Shown: positions 7,936 through 15,347 of the stretch, in pieces | Numbering within the stretch: the first letter of the stretch is position 1 | How the letters are laid out: each line of letters starts with the position of its first letter | Assembly (NCBI GenBank): GCA_963722715.1 | Contig: CAVROA010000010.1 | Span: 8,369 to 72,368 of the forward strand | Direction of reading: 5' to 3' | DNA: 64,000 nucleotides | DNA from: DASQGA01 sp963722715 | GTDB taxonomy: Bacteria > Actinomycetota > Thermoleophilia > Gaiellales > Gaiellaceae | Notes under the pieces: generated by a model | The model's database searches: none | The model's input: only the letters and a program-made list of their open reading frames with translations | What the model was told of the DNA's origin: nothing | Made by a program: the position numbers and the translations under genes

Positions 7936-10900
7936 GAACTAGCTTCCGCCAGGCAAAGCGCGGCGAGATCGACGCCGTAACCGAACGGCGGGAAAATACG
8001 GCAGCCGAGGCGGGGCGAGAAAAGCTCCCCTAGCACCGGATAGCCGACGGCTGCGATCGGCACGTCGACTCGCGCGAGGCGGGCTGCGCTTGCAGCAGCC
8101 GACGCCTGGCGGCGGGGGTCGGAGAGGGTCTTCCCGGAGTCGAGCGCCCGGACAGACGGTGGTAGCCAGCTCGGCGGCACGTCTCCGCCGAGCATCGTCG
8201 TGAGGAAGCTCATCGAGTCTGCGTAGTCCAGGGTCGTACCGGAGTCCCAGAGATCGATCTCCGTTCCAGGTTCACGCACCGCGAGGCCGATGTCCTCGAC
8301 TTCCCGGAGCTCGACGTCGATCCCGATCGGCGCGAGCGCGCTCTTCACAGCCTCGAACGACTGCCGACATTGAGGGCAGCCGGCCGGCACGCCCATGACC
8401 GCCGAGCGGCGGCCGTTGGGGGCGAGCTCAGCAGCGCGGTCGAGATCGGCGTCGAGCCGGTAGAAGCCCCGGCTCTGGAACCCTTCGAATGGCGGCGGCA
8501 GGTACTGGTCAGACGGCACCTGGTTGAAGATGTCGGCGATCGCCCGCCGGCTCAGGGCGAAGGCCGCCGCCTGGCGAGTGCGCCGGTCGGCGAACAGGGG
8601 GCGCCCCGCGTTGAACGCGATGTAGCCGATGTGCGGCAAGGGCGTGGCGTAGAACCGGACTGAGTCGCCCCCGCCGGCATGCTCGCGGGCGATCTGACTC
8701 CCAGGCCCGAGCAGTGGATCGCTGTAGGCGGCGTAGTCCCAGGTCCCGTCCTGAACACGACCGACAGCCTCGGCAGGTTCCACGCCCTCTCGGAGCGCGA
8801 TCGCATCGAGCGCGTGCGGCCGAGGCCCTGTGTAATTGGGGTTCCGCTCGAGGATGATGTATTCGCCGTTCAGATGCTCGGTCATGTAGTAGGGCCCCGC
8901 CGAGGGCGGCGCGACCTCGCCGAAGTTCGGGACTGCCGGCGTACCGGACGGGACGGGACAGAAGAACGGCAACGCGAGGCGGTGTAGGAAGTCCGGCGAG
9001 GGGGCCGCCAGCGTGATCGAGAGCCTGGTGCCCGCTGCGCGAAGGCCGGTGACTCGGCTCGCCTTGCCCTCGTTGAACGCCCTCGCCCCTGCGATGTCGC
9101 CGAGGAAGAAGATCCCGGGAGCGTCCGGACCGAGCTTCGCCGACAGGGCCCGCTCGATCGAGTAGCGGAAGGTCTCGGCAGTCACGGTCGCACCCGACGG
9201 TGGCGAGAAGCGATAGCCCGACTTGATCGTGAACGTGTAGGTGCGGCCGTCGGCCGACAGCTGCGGAAGCGCCGCCGCGATCTCGGGCCGTAGTTCGCGT
9301 CCGGCGGCCCCAGAAGCGTCGCCGTAGGCCAGGAGCTTCGCGCAGGTCGCATATTCGATCTGGAAAGCAACCGCACCTCCGGCGAGCGCAGGGTCGGCGT
9401 TCTCCAGCTCGTAGCCGGGGACTAGGAGGCGGCCGACGTCACCCGCGAGCGCGCTGATCGCGTCCTCGAACGTCTTGGTTGAGGACACGACGACAGAGGC
9501 GAGACCGCCGCCTGCGGCGACCACGTCGACGACGTGACCGAACCCGTAGCTGCGCTGCTCCCCGGTCGAGGCATCGATTCCCGTGACGCTGCCGACGTCC
9601 TGGTTGGCGACCCAGAGCGTGCCGTCGCTATAGGAGACGGAGCGTGCGCCCTCACCGGTCTCGTAGGTGCCCACGATGCGGCCGGTCTGGTCGACCTTGT
9701 AAACCGTGCCGCTCGACTCATTCGCTGTCCAGGCGAAGCCCCCACCGGCTGCGACGTAGACGATGGGCGGTGGTACCTGCGCGGTCGCGACGACCGTGTT
9801 CGTCACGGCATCGATCCGCTCCAGCCCCCGAAAGGACGTGATCCAGACGTCCCCATCGGCAAACGCGATCGAGTATGAGGCGAAGTGTCCCGTGAAGCGG
9901 TGCTCGACCTCGCCGGTGCGAGGGTTGAGGCGAAGGATCTCGCCGACGTCAGGCCGGGTGACCCATACGGATCCGGCTCCGACGACCACCCCGACGGTCG
10001 GCGACGCGTCGCGACGGTCGCTGGACAAGCGGAATCGATCGACCTCGCGCCCGAGTCTGACATCCACCTTGACAAGCGTCGGCCCGGCGTAGTCGGTGAC
10101 CCACAGATCGTTACCGTCGACCGCGAAGTACCCCACGTCCGAGACGGGAGAGGCGATTTTCTTGACGACGGTCCGGCTCTCAGCGTCGATCTGGGTGAAC
10201 GAGATCGGCTCCAGCTCGAGAATCCAGAAAGAGCCGTCGGCATAGATCGCATCACGTCCTTCGTTAACCGGAATCTCCGCCACGACGTCGCCGCTCTCGG
10301 CATCGAGGATGGCGACGCCGGGCTCGACGGCGCCCTGCCCCTCGGAGCCGGTGAGAGCAAACGCAAGGGCCGCGACGGCCGGTACGAGGGCGAGAAGTCC
10401 TAAAAGTGCAAGTAGCCGCGGCCTGGCCCCGAACCGCCGGCGGGCACGATTCAGCCGCCGCCGCAGCACCGCCCGCTGGATGTGTTCCGCGGGCTCGACC
10501 TCGATCACCGGCACGGGTCGGTCGAACCCCTTCAGGCGCTCCAGGCGGCGCTCGCCGTAGCGGACGCCCTCGACCGCCCGGGCTAGGTGGACAACGCCCT
10601 CGCTCGCGAGCACTTCACCCGGTCCGGCCAGAGCGCAGAGCCGCGCGGCGAGGTTGAGCGCATCCCCGCGGAAACCGCCCTGCACCGGCACCGCCTCGCC
10701 GGCGTCCAGGCCCATCCCGACGCCGAGCTCGAATCCTTCTTCGGTGAAGCGCCGCTGCAGGGCCACGGCACAGCGAAATGCAGCACGCGCCGAGTCAAAG
10801 ACCATCAGCGCCTCGTCGCCCCGCAGCTCCTGGAGCACACCGCCGTGCTCGCGAACCACCTTGTCCACGAGTTCGGCGAAAGCCGCCGCGAGCTGCCCGG

Positions 10901-11855
10901 CCGCCTCGTCCCCCCGCTCCTGCGTGAAGCGGGTATAGCCACGTACGTCGGCAAAGAGAAAAGTCCGGACGGTCGGCTCGGCCGTCCTGGCGCCAGGCGG
11001 GAGCTCCGGCTCGAGTCCGGCGACGGCAGCACGCGCAGCGGCGGCGAACTCGCCGCCGCTCGGGTAGCGCTCGTCCGCCTTCTTGGCCAAGGCACCGGCG
11101 ATGACGTCGTCGAGTTGCTCCGGCAGCTCGGGCTGCCTGTCCACGAGGCGCGGCGGCGGTACGGCGAGATGAGCATGGATCACCGCAAGCTCGTTCTCTC
11201 GCTCGAACGGCGGCGCCCCGGCGAGGGACTCGTACAGCACGCAGCCGAGCGAGTAGACATCCGCGCGCCCGTCAACCGGACCGCCCTCGACCTGCTCGGG
11301 AGCGATGTAGTCGATCGTGCCGACGATCGCGCGCTCGCCGGTCAGGCTCATTGCGGTGGAGGCATGCTTGGCCAGCCCGAAGTCCGCCAGATACGCATGC
11401 TCCGCCCCGCCGACGCTCGCGAGCAGGATATTGCCGGGCTTCACGTCGCGGTGGACGAGGCCCCGGGCGTGGGCGGCGTCGAGGGCCGCCGCGACCTGCG
11501 AGATGATCGCCACCGCGCGCTCGGGGGCGAGTCGTCCGACCCCCTGTAGCAACTGACGCAGGTCGCGACCCTCGACGAACCGCATCGCGATGTAGAGAGC
11601 TCCATTCGCCTCCCCGGCCGAGTGGATCGGGACGATGTTCGGGTGCTCGAGCGAAGCTGCGATCCGTGACTCGCGCAGGAAGCGCTCGCGGAACCGTTCG
11701 TCGCGCACGAACTCGGGCCCGAGGATCTTGAGCGCGACGCGCCGCTCGAGCATTACGTCCTCGGCGAGATAGACCGCACCCGACGAGCCGGTTCCGAGAA
11801 GCTCGACCACTCGAAAACCGCCGAACTCGGTTCCGGTCGGAATGTTCGAGCTCAT
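7932..11855 (-). CDS. Receptor fusion: Ser/Thr kinase, class III nucleotide cyclase, TM, beta-propeller, family 5 solute-binding domain
   Basis: A 1307-residue protein with an unusual domain chain. Residues about 10-275: Hanks-type kinase with glycine loop (LGTGSSGAVY), VALKIL lysine, HRDVKPGN catalytic loop, DFG and an APE-like TIDYIAPEQ. Residues about 292-455: class III cyclase with both metal aspartates (FADVRGYT, RGDEALMVF) and the N-x3-R pair in LNLAARL. Basic stretch then one membrane helix at about 479-501. Residues about 510-800: repeated GSVWVT/DGxLWV blades of a YVTN-type beta-propeller. Residues about 815-1300: SBP_bac_5 oligopeptide-binding fold. The topology suggests outside ligand capture controlling an inside kinase and cyclase. 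The reading frame is continuous, with no repair needed. Substrates and ligand are unknown. Confidence 0.9.
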   Translation of the reverse strand: MSSNIPTGTEFGGFRVVELLGTGSSGAVYLAEDVMLERRVALKILGPEFVRDERFRERFLRESRIAASLEHPNIVPIHSAGEANGALYIAMRFVEGRDLRQLLQGVGRLAPERAVAIISQVAAALDAAHARGLVHRDVKPGNILLASVGGAEHAYLADFGLAKHASTAMSLTGERAIVGTIDYIAPEQVEGGPVDGRADVYSLGCVLYESLAGAPPFERENELAVIHAHLAVPPPRLVDRQPELPEQLDDVIAGALAKKADERYPSGGEFAAAARAAVAGLEPELPPGARTAEPTVRTFLFADVRGYTRFTQERGDEAAGQLAAAFAELVDKVVREHGGVLQELRGDEALMVFDSARAAFRCAVALQRRFTEEGFELGVGMGLDAGEAVPVQGGFRGDALNLAARLCALAGPGEVLASEGVVHLARAVEGVRYGERRLERLKGFDRPVPVIEVEPAEHIQRAVLRRRLNRARRRFGARPRLLALLGLLALVPAVAALAFALTGSEGQGAVEPGVAILDAESGDVVAEIPVNEGRDAIYADGSFWILELEPISFTQIDAESRTVVKKIASPVSDVGYFAVDGNDLWVTDYAGPTLVKVDVRLGREVDRFRLSSDRRDASPTVGVVVGAGSVWVTRPDVGEILRLNPRTGEVEHRFTGHFASYSIAFADGDVWITSFRGLERIDAVTNTVVATAQVPPPIVYVAAGGGFAWTANESSGTVYKVDQTGRIVGTYETGEGARSVSYSDGTLWVANQDVGSVTGIDASTGEQRSYGFGHVVDVVAAGGGLASVVVSSTKTFEDAISALAGDVGRLLVPGYELENADPALAGGAVAFQIEYATCAKLLAYGDASGAAGRELRPEIAAALPQLSADGRTYTFTIKSGYRFSPPSGATVTAETFRYSIERALSAKLGPDAPGIFFLGDIAGARAFNEGKASRVTGLRAAGTRLSITLAAPSPDFLHRLALPFFCPVPSGTPAVPNFGEVAPPSAGPYYMTEHLNGEYIILERNPNYTGPRPHALDAIALREGVEPAEAVGRVQDGTWDYAAYSDPLLGPGSQIAREHAGGGDSVRFYATPLPHIGYIAFNAGRPLFADRRTRQAAAFALSRRAIADIFNQVPSDQYLPPPFEGFQSRGFYRLDADLDRAAELAPNGRRSAVMGVPAGCPQCRQSFEAVKSALAPIGIDVELREVEDIGLAVREPGTEIDLWDSGTTLDYADSMSFLTTMLGGDVPPSWLPPSVRALDSGKTLSDPRRQASAAASAARLARVDVPIAAVGYPVLGELFSPRLGCRIFPPFGYGVDLAALCLAEASS

Positions 11856-11978
11856 GCGCTGGTCATCTCATCTCCGAGGCCGATGTTCACAAGACGGGCG
11901 ATGTAGGTCAACGCTTGCAAAGGCGGCGTGACCTCCGAAAGGGAGGTAGCCGTACTGCGGGTAGCCCGCCCGCGTCTC

Positions 11979-11984
11979 TACAAT
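11979..11984 (+). promoter_or_regulatory. Candidate -10 box of the PAP2 gene
   Basis: TACAAT lies 6 bases before the GTG start, close to the TATAAT consensus. The spacing implies a leaderless mRNA. No clear -35 match is seen. Confidence 0.45.
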
Positions 11985-11990
11985 TGGTGA

Positions 11991-12752
11991 GTGGCCGCTC
12001 CCTTCGAACGCCGGCTTCCCAAGGGCTGGGGTGATCTCTTCCTCCAGCTCGGCATCTGGTTTGGGTTCTTCGGGATCTACCAGATCGCTCGTGGCATCGC
12101 CGATCGAAGCCCTGCCGAGGCTTTCGGGAACGGGCACGCCGTCATCGACATCCAGCGCGCGCTCCACTCGCTGATCGAGCCGGACCTGCAGCGCGTGGCG
12201 GTCGAGACCGGAGGCATCTTCCTCGACGCGCTCAACTGGACGTACTGGCTCTCGCAGTTCTCGGTCGTCGGGATCGCGCTGCTCTGGATCTATCTCTTCC
12301 GGAACGAAGCCTTCACGCGCGTGCGGAACTGGCTGCTGGCCGCGAACGTGATCGGCCTCGTCGGCTACGTCGCGCTCCCGACCGCGCCGCCCCGCATGTT
12401 CCCCGAGTACGGCTTCGTCGACACGCTCGCGCAGTCGGCCTCGCTGAACCACGGAAGCGCTCTGATCGAGATCGCGTCGAATCCCTATGCGGCAATGCCG
12501 AGTCTCCACGCGGCCGACGCGCTCATCATCGGCTTCGCACTCGCCTCGCTCGTGAACAGCCGCTGGCTGAAGATGCTCTGGACGCTCTGGCCGAGCTGGG
12601 TGTGGTTCGCGGTCATGGCCACCGGCAACCATTTCTGGCTCGACATCGCCGCCGGCATCGGGGTGGCCGCGCTTGCGGGCAGCATGCTCGCGCTCGTCGA
12701 GAGCGGCCGGACGACGCTCTCGCCGGCCTATCTGGTCAGCCGGCGCGGTTAA
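11991..12752 (+). CDS. PAP2-superfamily membrane protein (phosphatase or inositol-phosphotransferase type)
   Basis: A 253-residue protein with about six membrane helices. The PAP2 signature is present: PTAPPRM, then PSLHAADAL (central motif with His) and GNHFWLDIAAG (third motif with the nucleophilic His and the Asp). This AUR1/PAP2_3-like subgroup includes phospholipid phosphatases and inositol-phosphate transferases. It starts at GTG and is followed within 12 bases by a CDP-alcohol phosphotransferase and then the inositol-phosphate synthase, so a role in inositol-lipid or cell-envelope lipid synthesis is a fair inference. Confidence 0.8.
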   Translation: MAAPFERRLPKGWGDLFLQLGIWFGFFGIYQIARGIADRSPAEAFGNGHAVIDIQRALHSLIEPDLQRVAVETGGIFLDALNWTYWLSQFSVVGIALLWIYLFRNEAFTRVRNWLLAANVIGLVGYVALPTAPPRMFPEYGFVDTLAQSASLNHGSALIEIASNPYAAMPSLHAADALIIGFALASLVNSRWLKMLWTLWPSWVWFAVMATGNHFWLDIAAGIGVAALAGSMLALVESGRTTLSPAYLVSRRG

Positions 12753-12755
12753 CCT
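12750..12755 (+). promoter_or_regulatory. Candidate -10 box of the CDP-alcohol phosphotransferase gene
   Basis: TAACCT begins within the stop codon region of the PAP2 gene and ends 8 bases before the next ATG. It fits the TANNNT-N6-9-start pattern seen elsewhere in this window. Read-through from the PAP2 gene is equally possible. Confidence 0.3.
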
Positions 12756-12763
12756 CAGCCGAG

Positions 12764-13363
12764 ATGTCCTACCAGGAGGAAGTTCGCCGGGTCGCCGGAC
12801 GCTCGATGACCCACCTCGGCGCTACGCGCCTCACACCTGACGCGCTCACGGCCGCAGGCGTCCTGCTGTGCCTGGCCGGCGCCGTGCTCGTCTACTTCGA
12901 GTACCGGGGCTGGGGGTTCTTCCTGGCCGGGTCGGCGGTCTTCGTGCTCGGGTCGGTCCTCGACATTCTGGACGGTGCGCTAGCCCGGACGAGCGGCAAG
13001 GGCACGCAGTTCGGCGCCTTCCTCGACTCCACGGTCGACCGCGTCGGAGAGGCGTTCATGCTCGGGGCAATCGCGCTCGTCCTCATGCGCGATGGCAGCG
13101 AGTGGGGAGTGGCCCTCACGTTTGCAGCGCTCACGGGGTCGTTCCTCGTCAGCTACACCCGGTCGAAGGCCGAGGGTATGGGCCTCCGCGGCAATGTCGG
13201 ACGGTTCGGAACCAGAGCCGAGCGGGTCACCGTGATCGCAGTCGGCCTGGCACTCGCCCCGCTCGGAGCCCTACCGTGGGCGATGGGGTTCCTGGCGCTG
13301 ACCGCCTGGGCGACCGCTGTCCAGCGAGTGCTATCAGTGCGCGCACAGCTCCGCCAGCGGTAG
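12764..13363 (+). CDS. CDP-alcohol phosphatidyltransferase (phosphatidylinositol-phosphate synthase-like)
   Basis: A 199-residue membrane enzyme starting MSYQEEVRRV; an upstream extension of the frame into the PAP2 gene is not plausible. The full CDP-alcohol phosphotransferase signature D-G-x2-A-R-x8-G-x3-D-x3-D is present in DGALARTSGKG and GAFLDSTVDR, providing metal and CDP-diacylglycerol binding. Actinobacterial PIP synthases join inositol 1-phosphate to CDP-DAG. The next gene makes inositol phosphate, which supports that acceptor. PgsA-type glycerol-phosphate transfer remains an alternative. The last base of its stop codon is the first base of the palindrome in front of ino1. Confidence 0.87.
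   Translation: MSYQEEVRRVAGRSMTHLGATRLTPDALTAAGVLLCLAGAVLVYFEYRGWGFFLAGSAVFVLGSVLDILDGALARTSGKGTQFGAFLDSTVDRVGEAFMLGAIALVLMRDGSEWGVALTFAALTGSFLVSYTRSKAEGMGLRGNVGRFGTRAERVTVIAVGLALAPLGALPWAMGFLALTAWATAVQRVLSVRAQLRQR
13328..13335 (+). promoter_or_regulatory. Possible distal half-site of the ino1 operator
   Basis: GTGCTATC, identical to the outer 8 bases of the right arm of the palindrome at 13363-13382, occurs 47 bases upstream in the same orientation, inside the end of the CDP-alcohol gene. It may be an auxiliary site or chance. Confidence 0.3.
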
Positions 13364-13382
13364 ATAGCACACTTGTGCTATC
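13363..13382 (+). promoter_or_regulatory. Palindromic operator candidate before the RHH-Ino1 gene
   Basis: GATAGCACA, two bases (CT), then TGTGCTATC: a perfect inverted repeat with 9-base arms. It ends 9 bases before the ATG of a protein that itself starts with two ribbon-helix-helix domains, which suggests autoregulation. A possible -10 (TATCAC, 13379-13384) overlaps the right arm, so binding would block transcription. Confidence 0.7.
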
Positions 13383-13391
13383 ACTACCGGC

Positions 13392-14867
13392 ATGGCCCGG
13401 GAACGAAAACACGTCCTCGTCCGCATGCCGGCCGAGCTGAAGCGCCGCCTCACCGAAGAGGTAGTGGCGCGCGGAAGCAACCTGAATGACGTTGCCGTTG
13501 AGATCCTCGCCTCCCGGTTCGCGGTCCCCTTCGAGGCCTCGGGCAGGCGAAGCATCCCTCGCTCCAAGGCCGGGGACGTCCTGCTTCGCCTCTCCCCCGC
13601 GCTCAAGGAGAAGCTGACCCGCCGCGCGAGCGAGCGAAGGCGGACGACCAACGATCTGATCGTCGAGACCCTCTCCGAACGTCTCGGCCTCCAACACAAG
13701 AACGGAAAGGACACCATGGCTTCGAGAAACGGCTCCACGAACGGCAAAGCCCGTTCGGATGACAAGGTTCGCGTCGCGATCATCGGCGTCGGCAACTGCG
13801 CCAACTCACTGCTCCAAGGGCGCGAGTACTACAAGGACGCAGACCCGGAGCAGTTCGTGCCCGGCCTCATGCACGTCGACCTGGGCGGCTATCACGTGCG
13901 CGACATCGAATTCACCGCCGCTTTCGACGTGACGAAGGACAAGGTCGGGAAGGATCTCTCGGACGCGATCTGGGCCCACCCCAATGACACCTACAAGTTC
14001 TCCGAGGTGCCGAAGTCGGGCGTCACCGTCTCGCGCGGGATGACGCACGACGGGCTCGGCCAGTACATCTCCGAGGTCGTAGAGAAGGCCCCGGGCGACA
14101 CGGACGACGTGGTCGGCATCCTCAAGGAGACCGGCACGGACGTGGTCGTGAACTACCTTCCGGTCGGCTCCGAGGAGGCGACCAAGTGGTACACGGAGCA
14201 GATCCTCCAGGCCGGCTGCGCGATGGTGAACTGCATGCCGGTGTTCATCGCCCGCGGCGGCCACTTCCAGAAGCGGTTCGAGGATGCCGGGCTCCCGATC
14301 ATCGGCGACGACATCAAGTCGCAGGTCGGCGCCACGATCACACACCGAGTCCTGACGAGCCTCTTCCGCGAGCGCGGCGTTCACCTCGACCGGACGATGC
14401 AGCTGAACGTGGGCGGGAACTCGGACTTCCTGAACATGCTCGAGCGCAGCCGCCTCGAGTCCAAGAAGATCTCGAAGACGAACGCGGTCACCTCGATGCT
14501 CGACTACGACATGGGCGCGAAGAACGTCCACGTCGGCCCGTCCGACTACGTGCCGTGGCTGACCGACCGCAAGTGGGCGTACATCCGGATGGAGGGCACC
14601 TCCTTCGGCGACGTCCCGCTGAACATGGAGCTGAAGCTCGAGGTCTGGGACTCACCGAACTCGGCCGGCATCGTCATCGACGCCGTCCGGATGGCGAAGC
14701 TGGCGCTGAACAACGGCATCGGCGGAGCACTCGAGGGCCCGAGCGCGTACCTGATGAAGTCGCCCCCGAAGCAGATTCAGGACGACGAGGCTTCCGACCT
14801 CTCCGAGAAGTTCATCCAGCAGAACGCCCGCTCGAAGGCGAAGGAGCGCGCGGCCGCCACGAAGTAG
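13392..14867 (+). CDS. ino1: Inositol-1-phosphate synthase fused to a tandem ribbon-helix-helix DNA-binding module
   Basis: The frame encodes 491 residues without interruption. Residues 1-47 (VLVRMPAELKRRL, then NLNDVAVEILASRF) and 58-100 (VLLRLSPALKEKL, then TTNDLIVETLSERL) are two ribbon-helix-helix units of the Arc/CopG type. From about residue 123 (KVRVAIIGVGNCANS, NAD-binding) to the end it is a complete actinobacterial myo-inositol-1-phosphate synthase, including GDDIKSQVGAT and LNVGGNSDFLNM. The enzyme converts glucose 6-phosphate to inositol 1-phosphate with NAD. An internal ATG (Met109, position 13716) with a good Shine-Dalgarno could give a stand-alone enzyme of about 383 residues, near the usual size, so one gene may make both fused and short forms. 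A separate regulator plus enzyme would need a stop codon between them, and none is present. Confidence 0.88.
   Translation: MARERKHVLVRMPAELKRRLTEEVVARGSNLNDVAVEILASRFAVPFEASGRRSIPRSKAGDVLLRLSPALKEKLTRRASERRRTTNDLIVETLSERLGLQHKNGKDTMASRNGSTNGKARSDDKVRVAIIGVGNCANSLLQGREYYKDADPEQFVPGLMHVDLGGYHVRDIEFTAAFDVTKDKVGKDLSDAIWAHPNDTYKFSEVPKSGVTVSRGMTHDGLGQYISEVVEKAPGDTDDVVGILKETGTDVVVNYLPVGSEEATKWYTEQILQAGCAMVNCMPVFIARGGHFQKRFEDAGLPIIGDDIKSQVGATITHRVLTSLFRERGVHLDRTMQLNVGGNSDFLNMLERSRLESKKISKTNAVTSMLDYDMGAKNVHVGPSDYVPWLTDRKWAYIRMEGTSFGDVPLNMELKLEVWDSPNSAGIVIDAVRMAKLALNNGIGGALEGPSAYLMKSPPKQIQDDEASDLSEKFIQQNARSKAKERAAATK
13704..13711 (+). promoter_or_regulatory. Internal Shine-Dalgarno before Met109 of ino1
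   Basis: GGAAAGGA lies 4 bases before an in-frame ATG at 13716, exactly at the joint between the RHH module and the enzyme. It could support internal initiation of an enzyme-only form. Confidence 0.5.
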
Positions 14868-15304
14868 TGCGGCGCGAGCTTTCAGGCGGCTACGAGCTCG
14901 ACGACGATCCCGATCGGGTCGACGTCGGCGAGGTGCACCGGTTCCTCTCGGAGGAGTCGTACTGGGCAGAAGGGCGACCGCGGGAGGTCGTCGAGCGGCT
15001 CGTCCGTGAGGCCTCCCGCGTCGTCGGCCTGTACGCGGGTGAGCGGCAGCTCGGGTTCGGCCGCGTCGTCTCGGACGGCGTCGCGTTTGCGTACCTGGCC
15101 GACGTCTACGTCCACCCGGACGTACGGCGGCGCGGACTCGGGGTCGAGCTAGTGCAGGAGCTGGTCGAGAACGGCCCCTACCGCGACCTCGGCTGGCTCT
15201 TGCACACCACCGACGCGCACGAGCTCTACGTGCGCTTCGGGTTCGCAGAGCCGACCGACAGGGTCCTCGAGCGCAGGAAAGGCGCTCGCGGCTCCACCCG
15301 CTGA
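14867..15304 (+). CDS. GNAT-family N-acetyltransferase
   Basis: A 145-residue protein starting at GTG, which shares one base with the ino1 stop codon. The acetyl-CoA loop is visible as VHPDVRRRGLGVELVQELV (the Q/R-x-x-G-x-G/A motif), preceded by the strand AYLADVYV and followed by a C-terminal motif with ELYVRFGFAEP. It resembles small stand-alone acetyltransferases of unknown substrate. Overlap with ino1 suggests co-translation. An alternative longer start upstream would lie inside ino1 in another frame and is not credible. Confidence 0.85.
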   Translation: MRRELSGGYELDDDPDRVDVGEVHRFLSEESYWAEGRPREVVERLVREASRVVGLYAGERQLGFGRVVSDGVAFAYLADVYVHPDVRRRGLGVELVQELVENGPYRDLGWLLHTTDAHELYVRFGFAEPTDRVLERRKGARGSTR

Positions 15305-15333
15305 GCCGCGAACGAAACTGCCTGCAGGCGATC

Positions 15334-15339
15334 TAGAAT
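15334..15339 (+). promoter_or_regulatory. Candidate -10 box of the glycosyltransferase-PHP gene
   Basis: TAGAAT lies 8 bases before the ATG at 15348, in the 43-base gap after the GNAT gene. It again fits the TANNNT leaderless arrangement. Confidence 0.4.
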
Positions 15340-15347
15340 TGGGAGTC

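Noticed and set aside
11868..12632. Long minus-strand open frame over the PAP2 gene
   Set aside because: Composition is Arg/Glu/Asp-rich with no motif, typical of the antisense of a high-GC coding region. The plus-strand frame has clear PAP2 motifs.
12602..12763. N-terminal extension of the CDP-alcohol transferase
   Set aside because: It lies inside the PAP2 gene in another frame and shows Arg/His-rich nonsense.
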